A stretch of DNA of 64,000 nt from Phascolarctobacterium_A succinatutens_B (GTDB taxonomy: Bacteria > Bacillota > Negativicutes > Acidaminococcales > Acidaminococcaceae), in NCBI RefSeq assembly GCF_958453765.1, contig NZ_CAUDZA010000001.1, forward strand, positions 186,001 through 250,000, in the 5' to 3' direction. This document shows positions 8,397-17,436 of this stretch, piece by piece. Positions within the stretch are counted from its first letter, which is position 1; every line of letters begins with the position of its first letter. The notes under the pieces were generated by a model. It was not told the origin of the DNA, did no database searches, and worked only from the letters and a program-made list of their open reading frames with translations. Made by a program: the position numbers and the translations under genes.

Positions 8397-9044
8397 ATGA
8401 AATATACAACCATTATTTTTGATCTTGACGGTACCTTACTCAACACATTGGCAGATTTGGCTGCCGCTACCAACCATGCTTTAGCAGAGCACAAGCTGCC
8501 TCAACGCACCACAGACGAAGTACGCCTGTTTGTCGGCAACGGCATTCACAAGCTGATTGAGCGTGCGGTACCGGCTGACACGCCTGCAGAACTGCAGGAG
8601 GAAGTCTTTGCAAGCTTCAACAAATACTACAAGCAGCACTGTGCCGACAGCACCCGCCCCTACGAAGGTGTACCGCAGCTTTTGCAGCAGCTGCATGCTG
8701 CAGGCTGCCGTACAGCCATTGTTTCCAACAAAGCGGATTACGGCGTACAGGCGCTGGCTAAGCAATACTTTGACGGACAGCTCGACGCTGCCTGCGGCGA
8801 GCGCGCCGGTATAGCCAAAAAGCCTGCGCCAGATATGCTGTTGGCAATCATGCAGCAATTAAAGGCTGAGCCCGCAAGCACTATCTATATCGGTGATTCG
8901 GATACCGACCTCGACACCGCCCGCAATGCAGGCGTTGCCTGCATCGGTGCATGCTGGGGCTTCCGAGGACGCGCCTTTTTGGAAGCACACGGCGCTAAGC
9001 TGCTGGCTGAAAATGTGGGCGATATTTGGGAGATTATAAAGTAA
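8397..9044 (+). CDS. gph: Phosphoglycolate phosphatase-like HAD-IA hydrolase
   Basis: A 215-residue HAD protein of subclass IA. Motif I FDLDGTLLNT lies at residues 8-17, a helical C1 cap (residues about 18-80) follows, motif II is IVSNK, motif III the Lys of AKKPAPD and motif IV YIGDSDTDLDTA. Gph-type enzymes remove phosphate from 2-phosphoglycolate formed during DNA repair, but related enzymes act on pyrophosphate or other small phosphates. A GGAG ribosome site precedes the ATG. It is transcribed alone and followed by a bidirectional terminator. Confidence 0.82.
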   Translation: MKYTTIIFDLDGTLLNTLADLAAATNHALAEHKLPQRTTDEVRLFVGNGIHKLIERAVPADTPAELQEEVFASFNKYYKQHCADSTRPYEGVPQLLQQLHAAGCRTAIVSNKADYGVQALAKQYFDGQLDAACGERAGIAKKPAPDMLLAIMQQLKAEPASTIYIGDSDTDLDTARNAGVACIGACWGFRGRAFLEAHGAKLLAENVGDIWEIIK

Positions 9045-9072
9045 AAGAGACTGCCTTATGGCAGTCCCTTTT
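9043..9072. terminator. Bidirectional terminator after gph
   Basis: GACTGCC (9049-9055) pairs with GGCAGTC (9060-9066), flanked by AAAAG and CTTTT, between convergent gph and the alpha/beta hydrolase gene. Confidence 0.8.
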
Positions 9073-9086
9073 ACTTTATAACTATA

Positions 9087-10013
9087 TTAAGCTAAGCAAT
9101 CGTCCATAAATTTAATCAGACCGGCTTCAACTTCATCACGCAAGCAAAGCTCATTGTGAATTTCGTGACGGAAACCAGGATACGGCTTTACGGAAACCTT
9201 ATGTCCTGTTTTGGCAAGCAGATTTGCTACATGATACAAGCCCTCACCGTAATTACCGCAAGGATCCTGGTCACCGGCAATCAGATAGCTGGGAATATTT
9301 TGCGGCACCTTGGCAGCCCACTCATCATTTTCAATATAATGATATAACTGCACGAAATCATAGCACAGCTCCAGCGTAGTATCGAAGGTATTGAACATAT
9401 CGCCTGCATGATCCTCAACAATGCGCGGATCTGTTGCAATCCAGTCTGCCGGACTGTTGGGATTTTCCACTCTGTCCGTCATGCCGCAGAAAACACGCTC
9501 AAACCAAACGCCGCATGGCTGATACGGATCTGCCTCATAAGCAGCCTTGAATTCTGCATTAACATAGGCATCCTCACAGCCCTGCCACTGCGAGCAGACA
9601 CCGCACAGCATCATACCTTTGATATCCTCACCGTAGATTGACGCATAAGCACGCGCCAGCATAGAACCCCAGCTATGGCCGAAAACGAAATACGGCAGCT
9701 CAGGATAAGCCTCTTTAGCAATATCATGCAAAGCCTTTTCATCCTTCAGATAGGTCATATAGCCGCCGGAATGCGGGTCTCCCAAGGTGCCTCCGTCATA
9801 GCCGGTTTTACCGTGACCGAGATGGTCATCAGCAAAAACTACAAAGCCTGCTTCATTGAACTTGCTGATCATATGCAGATAGCGGCGTGAATGCTCACCG
9901 TAGCCGTGAATCAGCTGTACAATAGCTTTCGGTTTGCCTAAAGGACTGTAGGACCAGGCCTTGATGGTATCTCTGCCGTTGGCAGAAGGGAAGGAAATTT
10001 CTCTGATGGACAT
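9087..10013 (-). CDS. Alpha/beta hydrolase, lysophospholipase/monoacylglycerol lipase-like
   Basis: A 308-residue alpha/beta hydrolase of the serine aminopeptidase S33/Hydrolase_4 type. The oxyanion segment HGYGEHSRRY, the nucleophile elbow FGHSWGSM with S114, the Asp of GDQDPCGN and the His of FRHEIHNE give a full Ser-Asp-His triad. Proteins of this kind cleave monoacylglycerols or lysophospholipids; the exact substrate is not deducible. No signal peptide is visible, so it is cytoplasmic. It is monocistronic on the minus strand, convergent to gph. Confidence 0.82.
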   Translation of the reverse strand: MSIREISFPSANGRDTIKAWSYSPLGKPKAIVQLIHGYGEHSRRYLHMISKFNEAGFVVFADDHLGHGKTGYDGGTLGDPHSGGYMTYLKDEKALHDIAKEAYPELPYFVFGHSWGSMLARAYASIYGEDIKGMMLCGVCSQWQGCEDAYVNAEFKAAYEADPYQPCGVWFERVFCGMTDRVENPNSPADWIATDPRIVEDHAGDMFNTFDTTLELCYDFVQLYHYIENDEWAAKVPQNIPSYLIAGDQDPCGNYGEGLYHVANLLAKTGHKVSVKPYPGFRHEIHNELCLRDEVEAGLIKFMDDCLA

Positions 10014-10174
10014 AATGCGGACCTCCTCGCCTGTAATTATTTATAATATTAAGATAATGATAACACCTGCATTTCCTGCTGTAAAGCAATAATAGCGCTC
10101 CAAAGAATGTTTTACGTATTTTTTACACTAAATCCATCTCTGCATATCTCTCATAATTTCTGACCAAGGCATAC

Positions 10175-10205
10175 AAAAACCACTACAACAAATTTGTCAT
10201 AGTGG
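10175..10205 (-). terminator. Probable terminator downstream of the M23 peptidase gene
   Basis: CCACTA (10180-10185) pairs with TAGTGG (10200-10205), with an inner ACAAA/TTTGT pairing; read on the minus strand the stem is followed by TTTTT. It lies about 80 bases beyond the M23 stop codon. Confidence 0.6.
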
Positions 10206-10284
10206 CTTGCAAAATCTATTTTTAATTTTAACGGTCAGCTTAGCACTGAACTGTTTTACCGCTTATATTGATATACCGCAGTCT

Positions 10285-11223
10285 TTATTTATTTTTCAGC
10301 ACATAGAACGGATCGATATTCTGTCCGTCAGCCAACACCTCATAATGAATATGCGGACCTGTACTGTAGCCTGTACTGCCTACAAAGCCGATAATCTCAC
10401 CCTTGATAACCTTCTGCCCTGCAGCAACGGCAATGCCGCTCATGTGGCCATAGGCTGTTTCGTAGCCATTGCCATGATTTATACGCACATAGCGTCCATA
10501 GCCGCCGTTCCAGCCTGCCTGTTCAATCGTACCGGCAGCCGTAGCATAAACCGGTGCGCCAAAGTCAACCGCTATATCCAGACCGGGATGCCAGTCATAA
10601 CCGCCCTCAATCGGACCAGTACGCACACCGTAATTACTGCTGATAGTGCCACCGTCTGTAGGCCATTTATCCGGGAAGGACGCCATGCCGCCACCGGAGC
10701 CTTCAACCTCACTTAAGAGCTCGCTGACAGATTTTTTGGTACTATCAAGCATCTTTTTGATATTGGCATTTTGCGCAGTCAGCACTGCCATAGTCCCAGT
10801 GATATCCATTTTAGCAGGCCCGCCCTTGCCCGTATAGGATGTATTCGCAGAACTTTCCTTTGCCGTTGTTGAATCCACCATACTCGTGCCTTCACCCAGC
10901 TTGCTGCTGTCTACATCACGGATAACGGCACGGCGCAGTTTTTTCTCCAGATTAGAGATTTCCGCCATGTCACGCAGCATTCTTTCGTTATCCTGCAACA
11001 GCTTCTGCAGCTTTGTCTGCTGCTCAGCCTTATTTTGCTTATAAGCAGCATAATCAGTTGCTTCACTGCGATAATCCGCCAGCTGATGATATAAATAGCC
11101 GGCTCCGCCGACTGCTCCTACAAGCACCAGGGCAGTAACAGCAATGCCTGCCTTGAGCTTAGCATACGAAAACTTTACTACCTTGCCATTAGGCAAGCGC
11201 AGCTCACATTTCCTTTCCTCCAT
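10285..11223 (-). CDS. M23 family metallopeptidase (LytM/NlpD-type murein hydrolase)
   Basis: A 312-residue single-pass membrane protein: short cytoplasmic basic N-terminus, a membrane helix at about residues 28-46 (GIAVTALVLVGAVGGAGYLY), a coiled-coil-like region, then a C-terminal LytM domain. The zinc motifs HPGLD and HIHYE are both intact, so it is probably an active endopeptidase cutting peptidoglycan crosslinks. I chose the ATG at 11223 (MEERKC) because GTGAGG precedes it; an earlier in-frame start lies inside the upstream flippase gene. It follows that gene by 13 bases, so both are likely cotranscribed for envelope work. Confidence 0.9.
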   Translation of the reverse strand: MEERKCELRLPNGKVVKFSYAKLKAGIAVTALVLVGAVGGAGYLYHQLADYRSEATDYAAYKQNKAEQQTKLQKLLQDNERMLRDMAEISNLEKKLRRAVIRDVDSSKLGEGTSMVDSTTAKESSANTSYTGKGGPAKMDITGTMAVLTAQNANIKKMLDSTKKSVSELLSEVEGSGGGMASFPDKWPTDGGTISSNYGVRTGPIEGGYDWHPGLDIAVDFGAPVYATAAGTIEQAGWNGGYGRYVRINHGNGYETAYGHMSGIAVAAGQKVIKGEIIGFVGSTGYSTGPHIHYEVLADGQNIDPFYVLKNK

Positions 11224-11236
11224 TATTTTAATTACC

Positions 11237-12847
11237 TCACTTGAAAAGACCAAAGCGTTGGCCTACTGCCAACAATCTGCGTCCCACAAAGGGCACGTTG
11301 TCCAAATCCTCTTTATTCAGACCACCGCAAGCCAGCAGCGCCAATGCATAGACAGGAACAGATGCCGCCATAGCAAACAGCACACACCACATACCCATGC
11401 TTTCCGTAAGCATCAGCACGCCGTAAATCGCCGCGCCCATAACACCGGAAGCAAAGCAGGGACGGATAATGCTGCCCACAGAGAAGCTATAGCCTGTCAG
11501 CTTGTAAATAAAGCCCATATTGATAATCGCTGCCACGGCAAAATCTGCTACCGTCGCCATCGACGCACCACGGATGCCCAGCTCCGGCACCGCAGTAAGA
11601 TACCAGCTCATAACGATTTTTACAATGCAGGCAATAATCATATTGATTACAGGGATTGCCGTGCGGCCAAGGCCTTGCAGAATACCTGTACTGATCTGAT
11701 GCATACCTAAAAACAGAATACCGATGCTCATTGTCTGAATCGCAGGCGCCGCACCGGGAGCGTTATACACAAGCGCCGCAACCTTTTCTGCCAGACAATA
11801 GAGGCCCATAAAGCACGGGAAGGTGATAATCATTGCCACACGGAAGGCAATGCGGATTTTATCGCGAATCGCTTCAAAGCTGCTCAGCGCACGCGATTCG
11901 GAAATAGACGGCACCAAGCTGATAGTCATTGCCGCCGTAAAAATTGTTGCCAGATTAACCAACGGTACAGCCATACCTGTCAGATAACCGAACAGCTCGG
12001 TCGCATGATGAATATTAAAACCGGCTGCTTCCAGACGCTGCGGCACAATCAAAAGGTCCAGATTTGCACCTATCGGCAGCATCAGACTGGTCAGCGAAAC
12101 AGGCAGAGCCAGCTTCAGCAGACGCTTGATGATATGTCCGGCACTTTCTACCGGCGCACTGTCATCCTGCTCTGCCATTTCCTTTTGCAGACGCTGCTTA
12201 AGACGGCGATAGAACCACATCAGCACCAAAAGTGCGCAGAACGCACCTACGCCGGCGCCCATGCTGGCACCGCCTGCAGCGAACGCCAAACCGTACGGCA
12301 TAAAGAGGTCGGCAAAAACGAGCATGGTAATAACACGCGTCAGCTGCTCAACAATCTCACTGACCGCCGTCGGCGTCATAATCTGCCAGCCCTGCAGATA
12401 ACCACGGAAGCTGGCCAGAAAGGTTACGAAGAAAACCGCAGGCGCCAGAGCGATAATAGAATAATACGCACGGCTGTCGCGGATGATATGGTTATTAACC
12501 AGCCAGTCCGCACCAAAAAACAGTGAGGACGAAAACAAAAGGCCCGTCAACAGCAGCACTCGCAGCGAAACATTAAAGACTCGCTTGGCTCCGCGATAAT
12601 CCTTATTCGCCAGCTTTTCGGAGGTAATAATAGATATTGCCACCGGTACGCCGGCACTTGATACGGTTATTGCCATCAGATAGATTGGAAAGCCCATCTG
12701 ATACAGACCGATACCTTCGCCACCCAATACACGTGATAAAATAATCCAGTTCAGAGAACCGATAACCTTGACCACAATACTGGAGGCCGTAAGGATTAAG
12801 GTTCCCTTTAAAAATTTGCTATTCGAAGCTTTAGAATCTGCGCTCAT
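11237..12847 (-). CDS. Polysaccharide/lipid II flippase of the PST/MurJ-like (SpoVB) family
   Basis: A 536-residue integral membrane protein with about 14 hydrophobic segments. The opening (FLKGTLILTASSIVVKVIG) and the GEGIGLYQMGFPIY segment are characteristic of the SpoVB/YtgP branch of the MOP exporters, which flip undecaprenyl-linked sugars or lipid II to the outside of the cytoplasmic membrane. In Bacillus, SpoVB serves the spore cortex; in non-sporulating relatives this branch serves wall synthesis. Its likely partner in the same transcript is the murein hydrolase downstream. Precise substrate is uncertain. Confidence 0.85.
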   Translation of the reverse strand: MSADSKASNSKFLKGTLILTASSIVVKVIGSLNWIILSRVLGGEGIGLYQMGFPIYLMAITVSSAGVPVAISIITSEKLANKDYRGAKRVFNVSLRVLLLTGLLFSSSLFFGADWLVNNHIIRDSRAYYSIIALAPAVFFVTFLASFRGYLQGWQIMTPTAVSEIVEQLTRVITMLVFADLFMPYGLAFAAGGASMGAGVGAFCALLVLMWFYRRLKQRLQKEMAEQDDSAPVESAGHIIKRLLKLALPVSLTSLMLPIGANLDLLIVPQRLEAAGFNIHHATELFGYLTGMAVPLVNLATIFTAAMTISLVPSISESRALSSFEAIRDKIRIAFRVAMIITFPCFMGLYCLAEKVAALVYNAPGAAPAIQTMSIGILFLGMHQISTGILQGLGRTAIPVINMIIACIVKIVMSWYLTAVPELGIRGASMATVADFAVAAIINMGFIYKLTGYSFSVGSIIRPCFASGVMGAAIYGVLMLTESMGMWCVLFAMAASVPVYALALLACGGLNKEDLDNVPFVGRRLLAVGQRFGLFK

Positions 12848-12954
12848 AAAATCCCCTTGTTTATAGATAGATATACATTATAATTATCCTCTTTTCCGCG
12901 TGATTTTACAAGTACTTTTAACACATTTGTCATAAACACATCACTGCTTTTTGC

Positions 12955-12982
12955 TTGCATAACTGTCTTTATATGCTAAAAT
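12955..12982 (+). promoter_or_regulatory. Promoter of the outer-membrane protein gene
   Basis: TTGCAT (12955-12960), a 16-base spacer and TAAAAT (12977-12982) with an extended TG element (TGCTAAAAT). The ribosome site AAAGGAG is at 13008-13014. Confidence 0.65.
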
Positions 12983-13024
12983 TAAGTTAAGATCAAAATT
13001 ATGTTGTAAAAGGAGCGATGCAAA

Positions 13025-13636
13025 ATGAAATCCACACATGCTTTATTAGCTTTCGGTGCAGCAATCTGCCTTGCAACCACCTGCAGCCTGAGCGCCTATG
13101 CTTCTCCGCTGAAGAATTATGACGCAGGCAAGGTTGCTATTGATGCAGGCATTACTCTGCCATCCAGTCTTAAAGGTGACAACTATAAATTCAGCAAATC
13201 CAACAGCACCTATCTTGGCGCAACTGTCGGCATCGGCCAAAAAACTGCTTTAAACTACAAATGGAATAATTACAAAGCAGACGAAGCCAAAACCCGCGCC
13301 CAACAATTCAATATTATGTATAAAGTTCTGCCTGGTATTTCCGCTTACGCAGGTTATCTGAACGCTGATACCTCCGGTGACTTTGGCGGTAAAACCAAAA
13401 ACTCCGGTCAAATCGGTCTGCAGGCTGCCTATGATATTCCCGCACTCTTCACTGTTTGGGGAAATGTTGGCTACGGCAACAGAAACAGCGGCTATGAAAT
13501 CGGCATCAGCAAACCTATTCTGAACAACCTGGAAGTTAACGCTTCTTACTACAATCAGACATTTGATGATGCTTTTGGCGAAGACCTCGACATGAAGGCT
13601 AAAGGCGTTAATCTGGGCTTAACTCTCAAATTTTAA
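13025..13636 (+). CDS. Predicted outer-membrane beta-barrel protein
   Basis: A 203-residue protein with a clear signal peptide (residues 1-27, hydrophobic core LLAFGAAICLATTC, cleavage after SAYA). The mature part alternates polar and hydrophobic residues and has many Gly, Tyr and Asn, as in small barrels: YLGATVGIG, QFNIMYKVLPGISAYAGY, QIGLQAAYDI, GLTLKF. It ends in Phe, the usual C-terminal signal for outer-membrane assembly. No named family is recognised; function is unknown. It has its own promoter. Its presence supports a diderm host. Confidence 0.75.
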   Translation: MKSTHALLAFGAAICLATTCSLSAYASPLKNYDAGKVAIDAGITLPSSLKGDNYKFSKSNSTYLGATVGIGQKTALNYKWNNYKADEAKTRAQQFNIMYKVLPGISAYAGYLNADTSGDFGGKTKNSGQIGLQAAYDIPALFTVWGNVGYGNRNSGYEIGISKPILNNLEVNASYYNQTFDDAFGEDLDMKAKGVNLGLTLKF

Positions 13637-13688
13637 TTTGTCAGCTACAGCTAACTAAATTAAAACGAAAACTAACGGATAATTATTA

Positions 13689-13717
13689 TTGACAACTCTT
13701 GCAGCTTGTGTTATTAT
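13689..13717 (+). promoter_or_regulatory. Strong promoter of the reverse rubrerythrin gene
   Basis: TTGACA (13689-13694), 17-base spacer, TATTAT (13712-13717). It lies about 80 bases before the start codon and overlaps the left arm of a 10-bp inverted repeat. Confidence 0.75.
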
Positions 13718-13742
13718 ATAAGTGTCAAGGGCACACAAGCTG
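13702..13742. promoter_or_regulatory. 10-bp inverted repeat straddling the rubrerythrin promoter
   Basis: CAGCTTGTGT (13702-13711) and ACACAAGCTG (13733-13742) are perfect inverted copies separated by 21 bases. The left arm lies in the promoter spacer, the right arm around or just past the expected transcription start. It could be a two-site operator or a 5' RNA hairpin; it does not match the PerR box consensus. Confidence 0.5.
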
Positions 13743-13797
13743 TGCAAATCAAAAATAAAATTAAGCAATGCAATATAAAAACATGGAGGGAACTAAT

Positions 13798-14343
13798 ATG
13801 AAAAAATTTGTATGTCAAGTATGTGGTTATGTATATGAAGGTGAAGCTGCTCCGGCAAAATGCCCGCAATGCGGCGCTCCCGCTTCCAAATTCCAGGAAA
13901 TGGCTGCTGAAATGGGCTGGGCTGCCGAGCACGTTGTAGGCATCGCTTCCGACGTTCCTGAAGATATCAAAGCTGACCTGCGCGCTAACTTCAACGGCGA
14001 ATGCTCCGAAGTTGGTATGTACCTGGCAATGAGCCGCGTAGCTTTCCGCGAAGGCTATCCGGAAATCGGCCTGTACTGGGAAAAAGCTGCTTTTGAAGAA
14101 GCTGAACATGCTGCTAAATTCGCAGAACTGCTGGGCGAAGTTGTAACCGACTCCACCAAAAAGAACCTGGAAATGCGTGTAGAAGCTGAAAACGGTGCAA
14201 CCGCAGGTAAAACCGACCTGGCTAAACGTGCCAAGGCTCTGAACCTGGATGCTATCCATGACACCGTTCACGAAATGGCTCGTGACGAAGCTCGCCATGG
14301 CAAAGCTTTCGCAGGCCTGCTGAAAAGATATTTCGGCAAATAA
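13798..14343 (+). CDS. Reverse rubrerythrin (NADH peroxidase-type)
   Basis: A 181-residue protein with an N-terminal rubredoxin-like domain (C6, C9, C22, C25 in two CxxCG knuckles) followed by a ferritin-like four-helix domain with Glu/ExxH di-iron ligands (residues about 50-180). This domain order is the reverse of classical rubrerythrin and defines reverse rubrerythrin, which reduces peroxide and oxygen to water in anaerobes. The ATG at 13798 follows GGAGGG; an in-frame ATG at 13768 is too early. It is transcribed alone from a strong promoter and ends at a good terminator. Confidence 0.9.
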   Translation: MKKFVCQVCGYVYEGEAAPAKCPQCGAPASKFQEMAAEMGWAAEHVVGIASDVPEDIKADLRANFNGECSEVGMYLAMSRVAFREGYPEIGLYWEKAAFEEAEHAAKFAELLGEVVTDSTKKNLEMRVEAENGATAGKTDLAKRAKALNLDAIHDTVHEMARDEARHGKAFAGLLKRYFGK

Positions 14344-14376
14344 TTAACCAATAAAAATTAATAAGACTTAATAAGG

Positions 14377-14417
14377 CTCCCGCTGAGCAATCTTAACGGA
14401 TTACAGCGGGAGTTTTT
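14377..14417 (+). terminator. Terminator of the reverse rubrerythrin gene
   Basis: CTCCCGCTG (14377-14385) pairs with CAGCGGGAG (14404-14412) and is followed by TTTTT. Confidence 0.85.
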
Positions 14418-14610
14418 AGTTTTCAACGAACATTTTCAGCGTTTTTGGGAATCATTCCGCCAATCTTCTTATTTCAGGCACTTTCTTATGTTTTTCACAC
14501 TTAAAAAGCCTTCAATATCTTTATAAATTGCTTCAGATATGATATTATATAAAGGTTAGGAAACATATTTAATGACACTCATTATCACGTTCCTATAGGT
14601 GGTTAATTAT

Positions 14611-15273
14611 ATGCTTATTAAAACTAATTTTCATTATCCTGCTATGCTGCGTGTAGCAGGCAAAAACTGCGCAATCATCGGCGGCGGTGCTGTTGCTGCC
14701 CGTAAACTGGCAACACTGCTGGCTGCCGAAGCTAAAGTAACAGTTGTTGCCCCACTTTTCTGTGACGAGGTGCAAAAGCTCGCCTCAGCGCAGGGATGCA
14801 CGCTCATCAAGGATTACTACAAACCGGAATATCTGCAGAATGCATTTGTGGTTATTGCCGCCACAGATAATAAGGCTGTAAATAGGCAGATTTCAGAGGC
14901 TGCGCCCTGCCTCGTCAATAATATTACCGAACCTGAGCTGAGCAATTTCACTGTCCCCTCAGCCATCAGCGAAGGTGATATTACTATTGCGTTAGCAACA
15001 GGCGGCATGCCTGCTTTTACACGCCTGCTGAAAAAACAGCTGGAACACATTCTGACACCCGAGCTGGCTGACTTCAACAGCTTTCTGCTGCTGCAGAGGG
15101 AAGCTGTCAAAAACATCGAAAGTACGCCGCAGGAGCGGACGCAATTCTGGCGCAGTGTTTTGAAACAGGATTTACTAAATTTAGTTATGGCAGGTAAGGC
15201 TGCTCAAGCAAAGGAGAAGGTATTAGATGCAGTTAACAGTTTTAGGACTCAATCACAGGACCGCCCCCGTTGA
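14611..15273 (+). CDS. sirC: Precorrin-2 dehydrogenase / sirohydrochlorin-forming protein (SirC/CysG N-terminal type)
   Basis: A 220-residue protein with an NAD-binding fold (CAIIGGGAVAARKLATLL) and the following segment of CysG-N/Met8 proteins (IAATDNKAVNRQIS, SNFTVPSAISEGDITIALATGGMPAFTRLLKKQLE). It oxidises precorrin-2 to sirohydrochlorin on the way to siroheme; whether it also inserts iron is not visible. The ATG at 14611 follows AGGTGG; an upstream GTG at 14599 overlaps that ribosome site. It opens the tetrapyrrole operon and overlaps hemA by 47 bases, so translation is probably coupled. Confidence 0.88.
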   Translation: MLIKTNFHYPAMLRVAGKNCAIIGGGAVAARKLATLLAAEAKVTVVAPLFCDEVQKLASAQGCTLIKDYYKPEYLQNAFVVIAATDNKAVNRQISEAAPCLVNNITEPELSNFTVPSAISEGDITIALATGGMPAFTRLLKKQLEHILTPELADFNSFLLLQREAVKNIESTPQERTQFWRSVLKQDLLNLVMAGKAAQAKEKVLDAVNSFRTQSQDRPR

Positions 15274-16531
15274 GATCCGTGAACGTTTTAATTTTTCCAA
15301 TGACAGGGTGGCAAGTATTCTGCGCCGCCTGCGCAATTACGATAACATTCCCGAAGCCATGCTGCTTTCCACCTGCAACCGCACAGAGCTGTACATGGTT
15401 ATCGAAAATCCGCATGAAGCAATTCCTTTTATCAAATCATTGCTCAAGCATTTAGCAGGTGAACATTACCAAAGCGATTATTTTTACAATCTGAACGGAA
15501 CAAATTGCGTCAAGCATCTGTTCCGTGTAGCCTCCAGTCTTGATTCACTGATTGTCGGCGAAGGCCAGATTCTCAGCCAGATTAAAAATGCTTATCAGAT
15601 TGCCCGCAATAACGGTATGACAGATACAATTCTCAATACCATCATGAATAAGGCAATTGCTGTCGGCAAACGTGTGCGTACCGAAACAAAAATTGCTTAC
15701 AGCAGTGTATCTGTTTCCAGCGCCGCTGTTGACTTGGCCATCAAAATTTTAGGCGACCTGAGCAAGTCACAGATTTTGGTAGTCGGTGCCGGTCATATGA
15801 GCGAGCTCACCGCACAGCATCTGTTGGACAAGGGCGCGCAAACCATCTGCGTCAGCAACCGTCACTATGAAAGAGCTCAGGATTTGGCAGACAAATTCCA
15901 TGGTACAGCCATTCCCTACCGTGCCATGTTCGAGCATGCCGCTGATGCCGATATTATCATTACCTCTACCGGTGCGCCGCATTACGTGCTTACTGTAGAA
16001 AATTTAGGACCGCTGCTGCCCAAGCGCAACGGCAGACCGCTGATTCTGATTGATATTGCCGTTCCGCGTGACGTCGACCCCAGACTGGCCGATGTTGCCG
16101 GCGTAACTATTTATAACATTGATGATCTGGAAGGCGTTGTTGATACCAACAAAAACTTCCGTGAAAAAGAAGCTCACGTTGCCGAGCAGATTATCAGCGA
16201 AGAGATTGGTGCCCTCAAGGAGCGCCTGCGTTATTACACCATGCGCCCTGTTATGGTACAGTTGCATGATAAAATGAATTTCCTGCGCCAGAAGGTTTTA
16301 AAGAAGGCCTTCATTAAAATGCCAGAGCTTACCGACCATGAAAAGCGCATTATCGACCTGATGACTCAACGCCTGGAGCATAAATTTCTGCGCGAGCCTA
16401 TGAAGGCTATGAATGCTGTAGCAGGTACTTCTGAGGAAGAACGCTATAAAAAAATGATGTGTGATTTATTTTTATTAAATGAAACCGGAGAGGAGTTTGG
16501 TGATGAAAGCAAAATTGACGATTGGGACTAG
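15227..16531 (+). CDS. hemA: Glutamyl-tRNA reductase
   Basis: A 434-residue enzyme, first step of the C5 pathway, which reduces glutamyl-tRNA to glutamate-1-semialdehyde with NADPH. The catalytic C50 lies in LSTCNRTELY and the N-terminal GLNHRTAPVEIRERF is the family signature; the NADPH domain follows (VVGAGHMSELTAQHL) and a C-terminal dimerisation helix ends the protein. AAGGAGAAGG precedes the ATG, which lies inside sirC. It overlaps hemC by 29 bases, a sign of a tightly coupled operon. Confidence 0.96.
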   Translation: MQLTVLGLNHRTAPVEIRERFNFSNDRVASILRRLRNYDNIPEAMLLSTCNRTELYMVIENPHEAIPFIKSLLKHLAGEHYQSDYFYNLNGTNCVKHLFRVASSLDSLIVGEGQILSQIKNAYQIARNNGMTDTILNTIMNKAIAVGKRVRTETKIAYSSVSVSSAAVDLAIKILGDLSKSQILVVGAGHMSELTAQHLLDKGAQTICVSNRHYERAQDLADKFHGTAIPYRAMFEHAADADIIITSTGAPHYVLTVENLGPLLPKRNGRPLILIDIAVPRDVDPRLADVAGVTIYNIDDLEGVVDTNKNFREKEAHVAEQIISEEIGALKERLRYYTMRPVMVQLHDKMNFLRQKVLKKAFIKMPELTDHEKRIIDLMTQRLEHKFLREPMKAMNAVAGTSEEERYKKMMCDLFLLNETGEEFGDESKIDDWD

Positions 16532-17423
16532 ACAAAGTCTTTTAGCGCTTTGGCAAAGTAATCATATTGCAGCCTTACTGCGTAAGGAGTATCCTGAATG
16601 TGAGGTTGTACTGAAAAAAATTGTCACCAAAGGCGACCGTATTTTAGACGTACCCCTAGCGCAAATCGGCGGCAAGGGTTTATTTACCAAGGAAATTGAA
16701 GAAGATCTTTTAAACGGTACTGTTGACCTGGCTGTGCATAGCCTGAAGGATATGCCTACCATTCTGCCGGAAGGCCTGTGCCTGACTGCAATTACCGAGC
16801 GTGCCAACGTCGGCGATGCTTTTGTCAGCAACAAATATGGCAGCTTCGAAGAGCTGCCGCTCGGTGCTGTAGTCGGCACCAGCAGCCTGCGCCGCAAGGC
16901 ACAACTGTTAGCTAAGCGTCCGGATCTGGAAATCCGCGACCTGCGCGGCAACGTTGATACCCGTCTGCGTAAGCTGGACGAGGAACTGTACGATGCTATT
17001 ATTCTGGCAGCTGCAGGCTTAGAGCGTCTAGGTCACGGTGACCGCATCTCCAGCCTGATTCCTGCTGATGTCTGCCTGCCGGCTGTAGGCCAGGGAGCAT
17101 TGGCAATCGAAGCGCGTACCGAGGATAAAGAAGTACGCGATATGCTGAGCTTCCTAAACGACCTGAACACCAAACAAGCTACCGATGCCGAGCGTGCCTT
17201 CTTGGGCTTACTGGAAGGCGGCTGTCAGGTTCCTATCGGTGTACATGCCGACGTTGAAGGTGAAAACATTCGCATTGAAGCAATCATTGCTGCCTTGGAC
17301 GGCAGCACTATTCTGCGTGATACAATAAACGGCAAGGCTGATGACGCTGTCAGCCTCGGTCAACAGCTTGGCAAAAAAATGTTGGCTGCCGGCGGTCAGG
17401 AAATTCTGGCCTCAATTCTTTAA
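16503..17423 (+). CDS. hemC: Porphobilinogen deaminase (hydroxymethylbilane synthase)
   Basis: A 306-residue enzyme that joins four porphobilinogen units into hydroxymethylbilane. TIGTRQSLLALWQ at the N-terminus, the Arg-rich loop GTSSLRRKAQ, and C241 in LEGGCQVPIG, which carries the dipyrromethane cofactor, are all present. I chose the ATG at 16503, preceded by GGAGAGGAG, over an in-frame ATG 24 bases earlier. It overlaps hemA and is followed by the cobA-hemD fusion after 13 bases. Confidence 0.95.
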   Translation: MKAKLTIGTRQSLLALWQSNHIAALLRKEYPECEVVLKKIVTKGDRILDVPLAQIGGKGLFTKEIEEDLLNGTVDLAVHSLKDMPTILPEGLCLTAITERANVGDAFVSNKYGSFEELPLGAVVGTSSLRRKAQLLAKRPDLEIRDLRGNVDTRLRKLDEELYDAIILAAAGLERLGHGDRISSLIPADVCLPAVGQGALAIEARTEDKEVRDMLSFLNDLNTKQATDAERAFLGLLEGGCQVPIGVHADVEGENIRIEAIIAALDGSTILRDTINGKADDAVSLGQQLGKKMLAAGGQEILASIL

Positions 17424-17436
17424 GGAGAGTGACATT

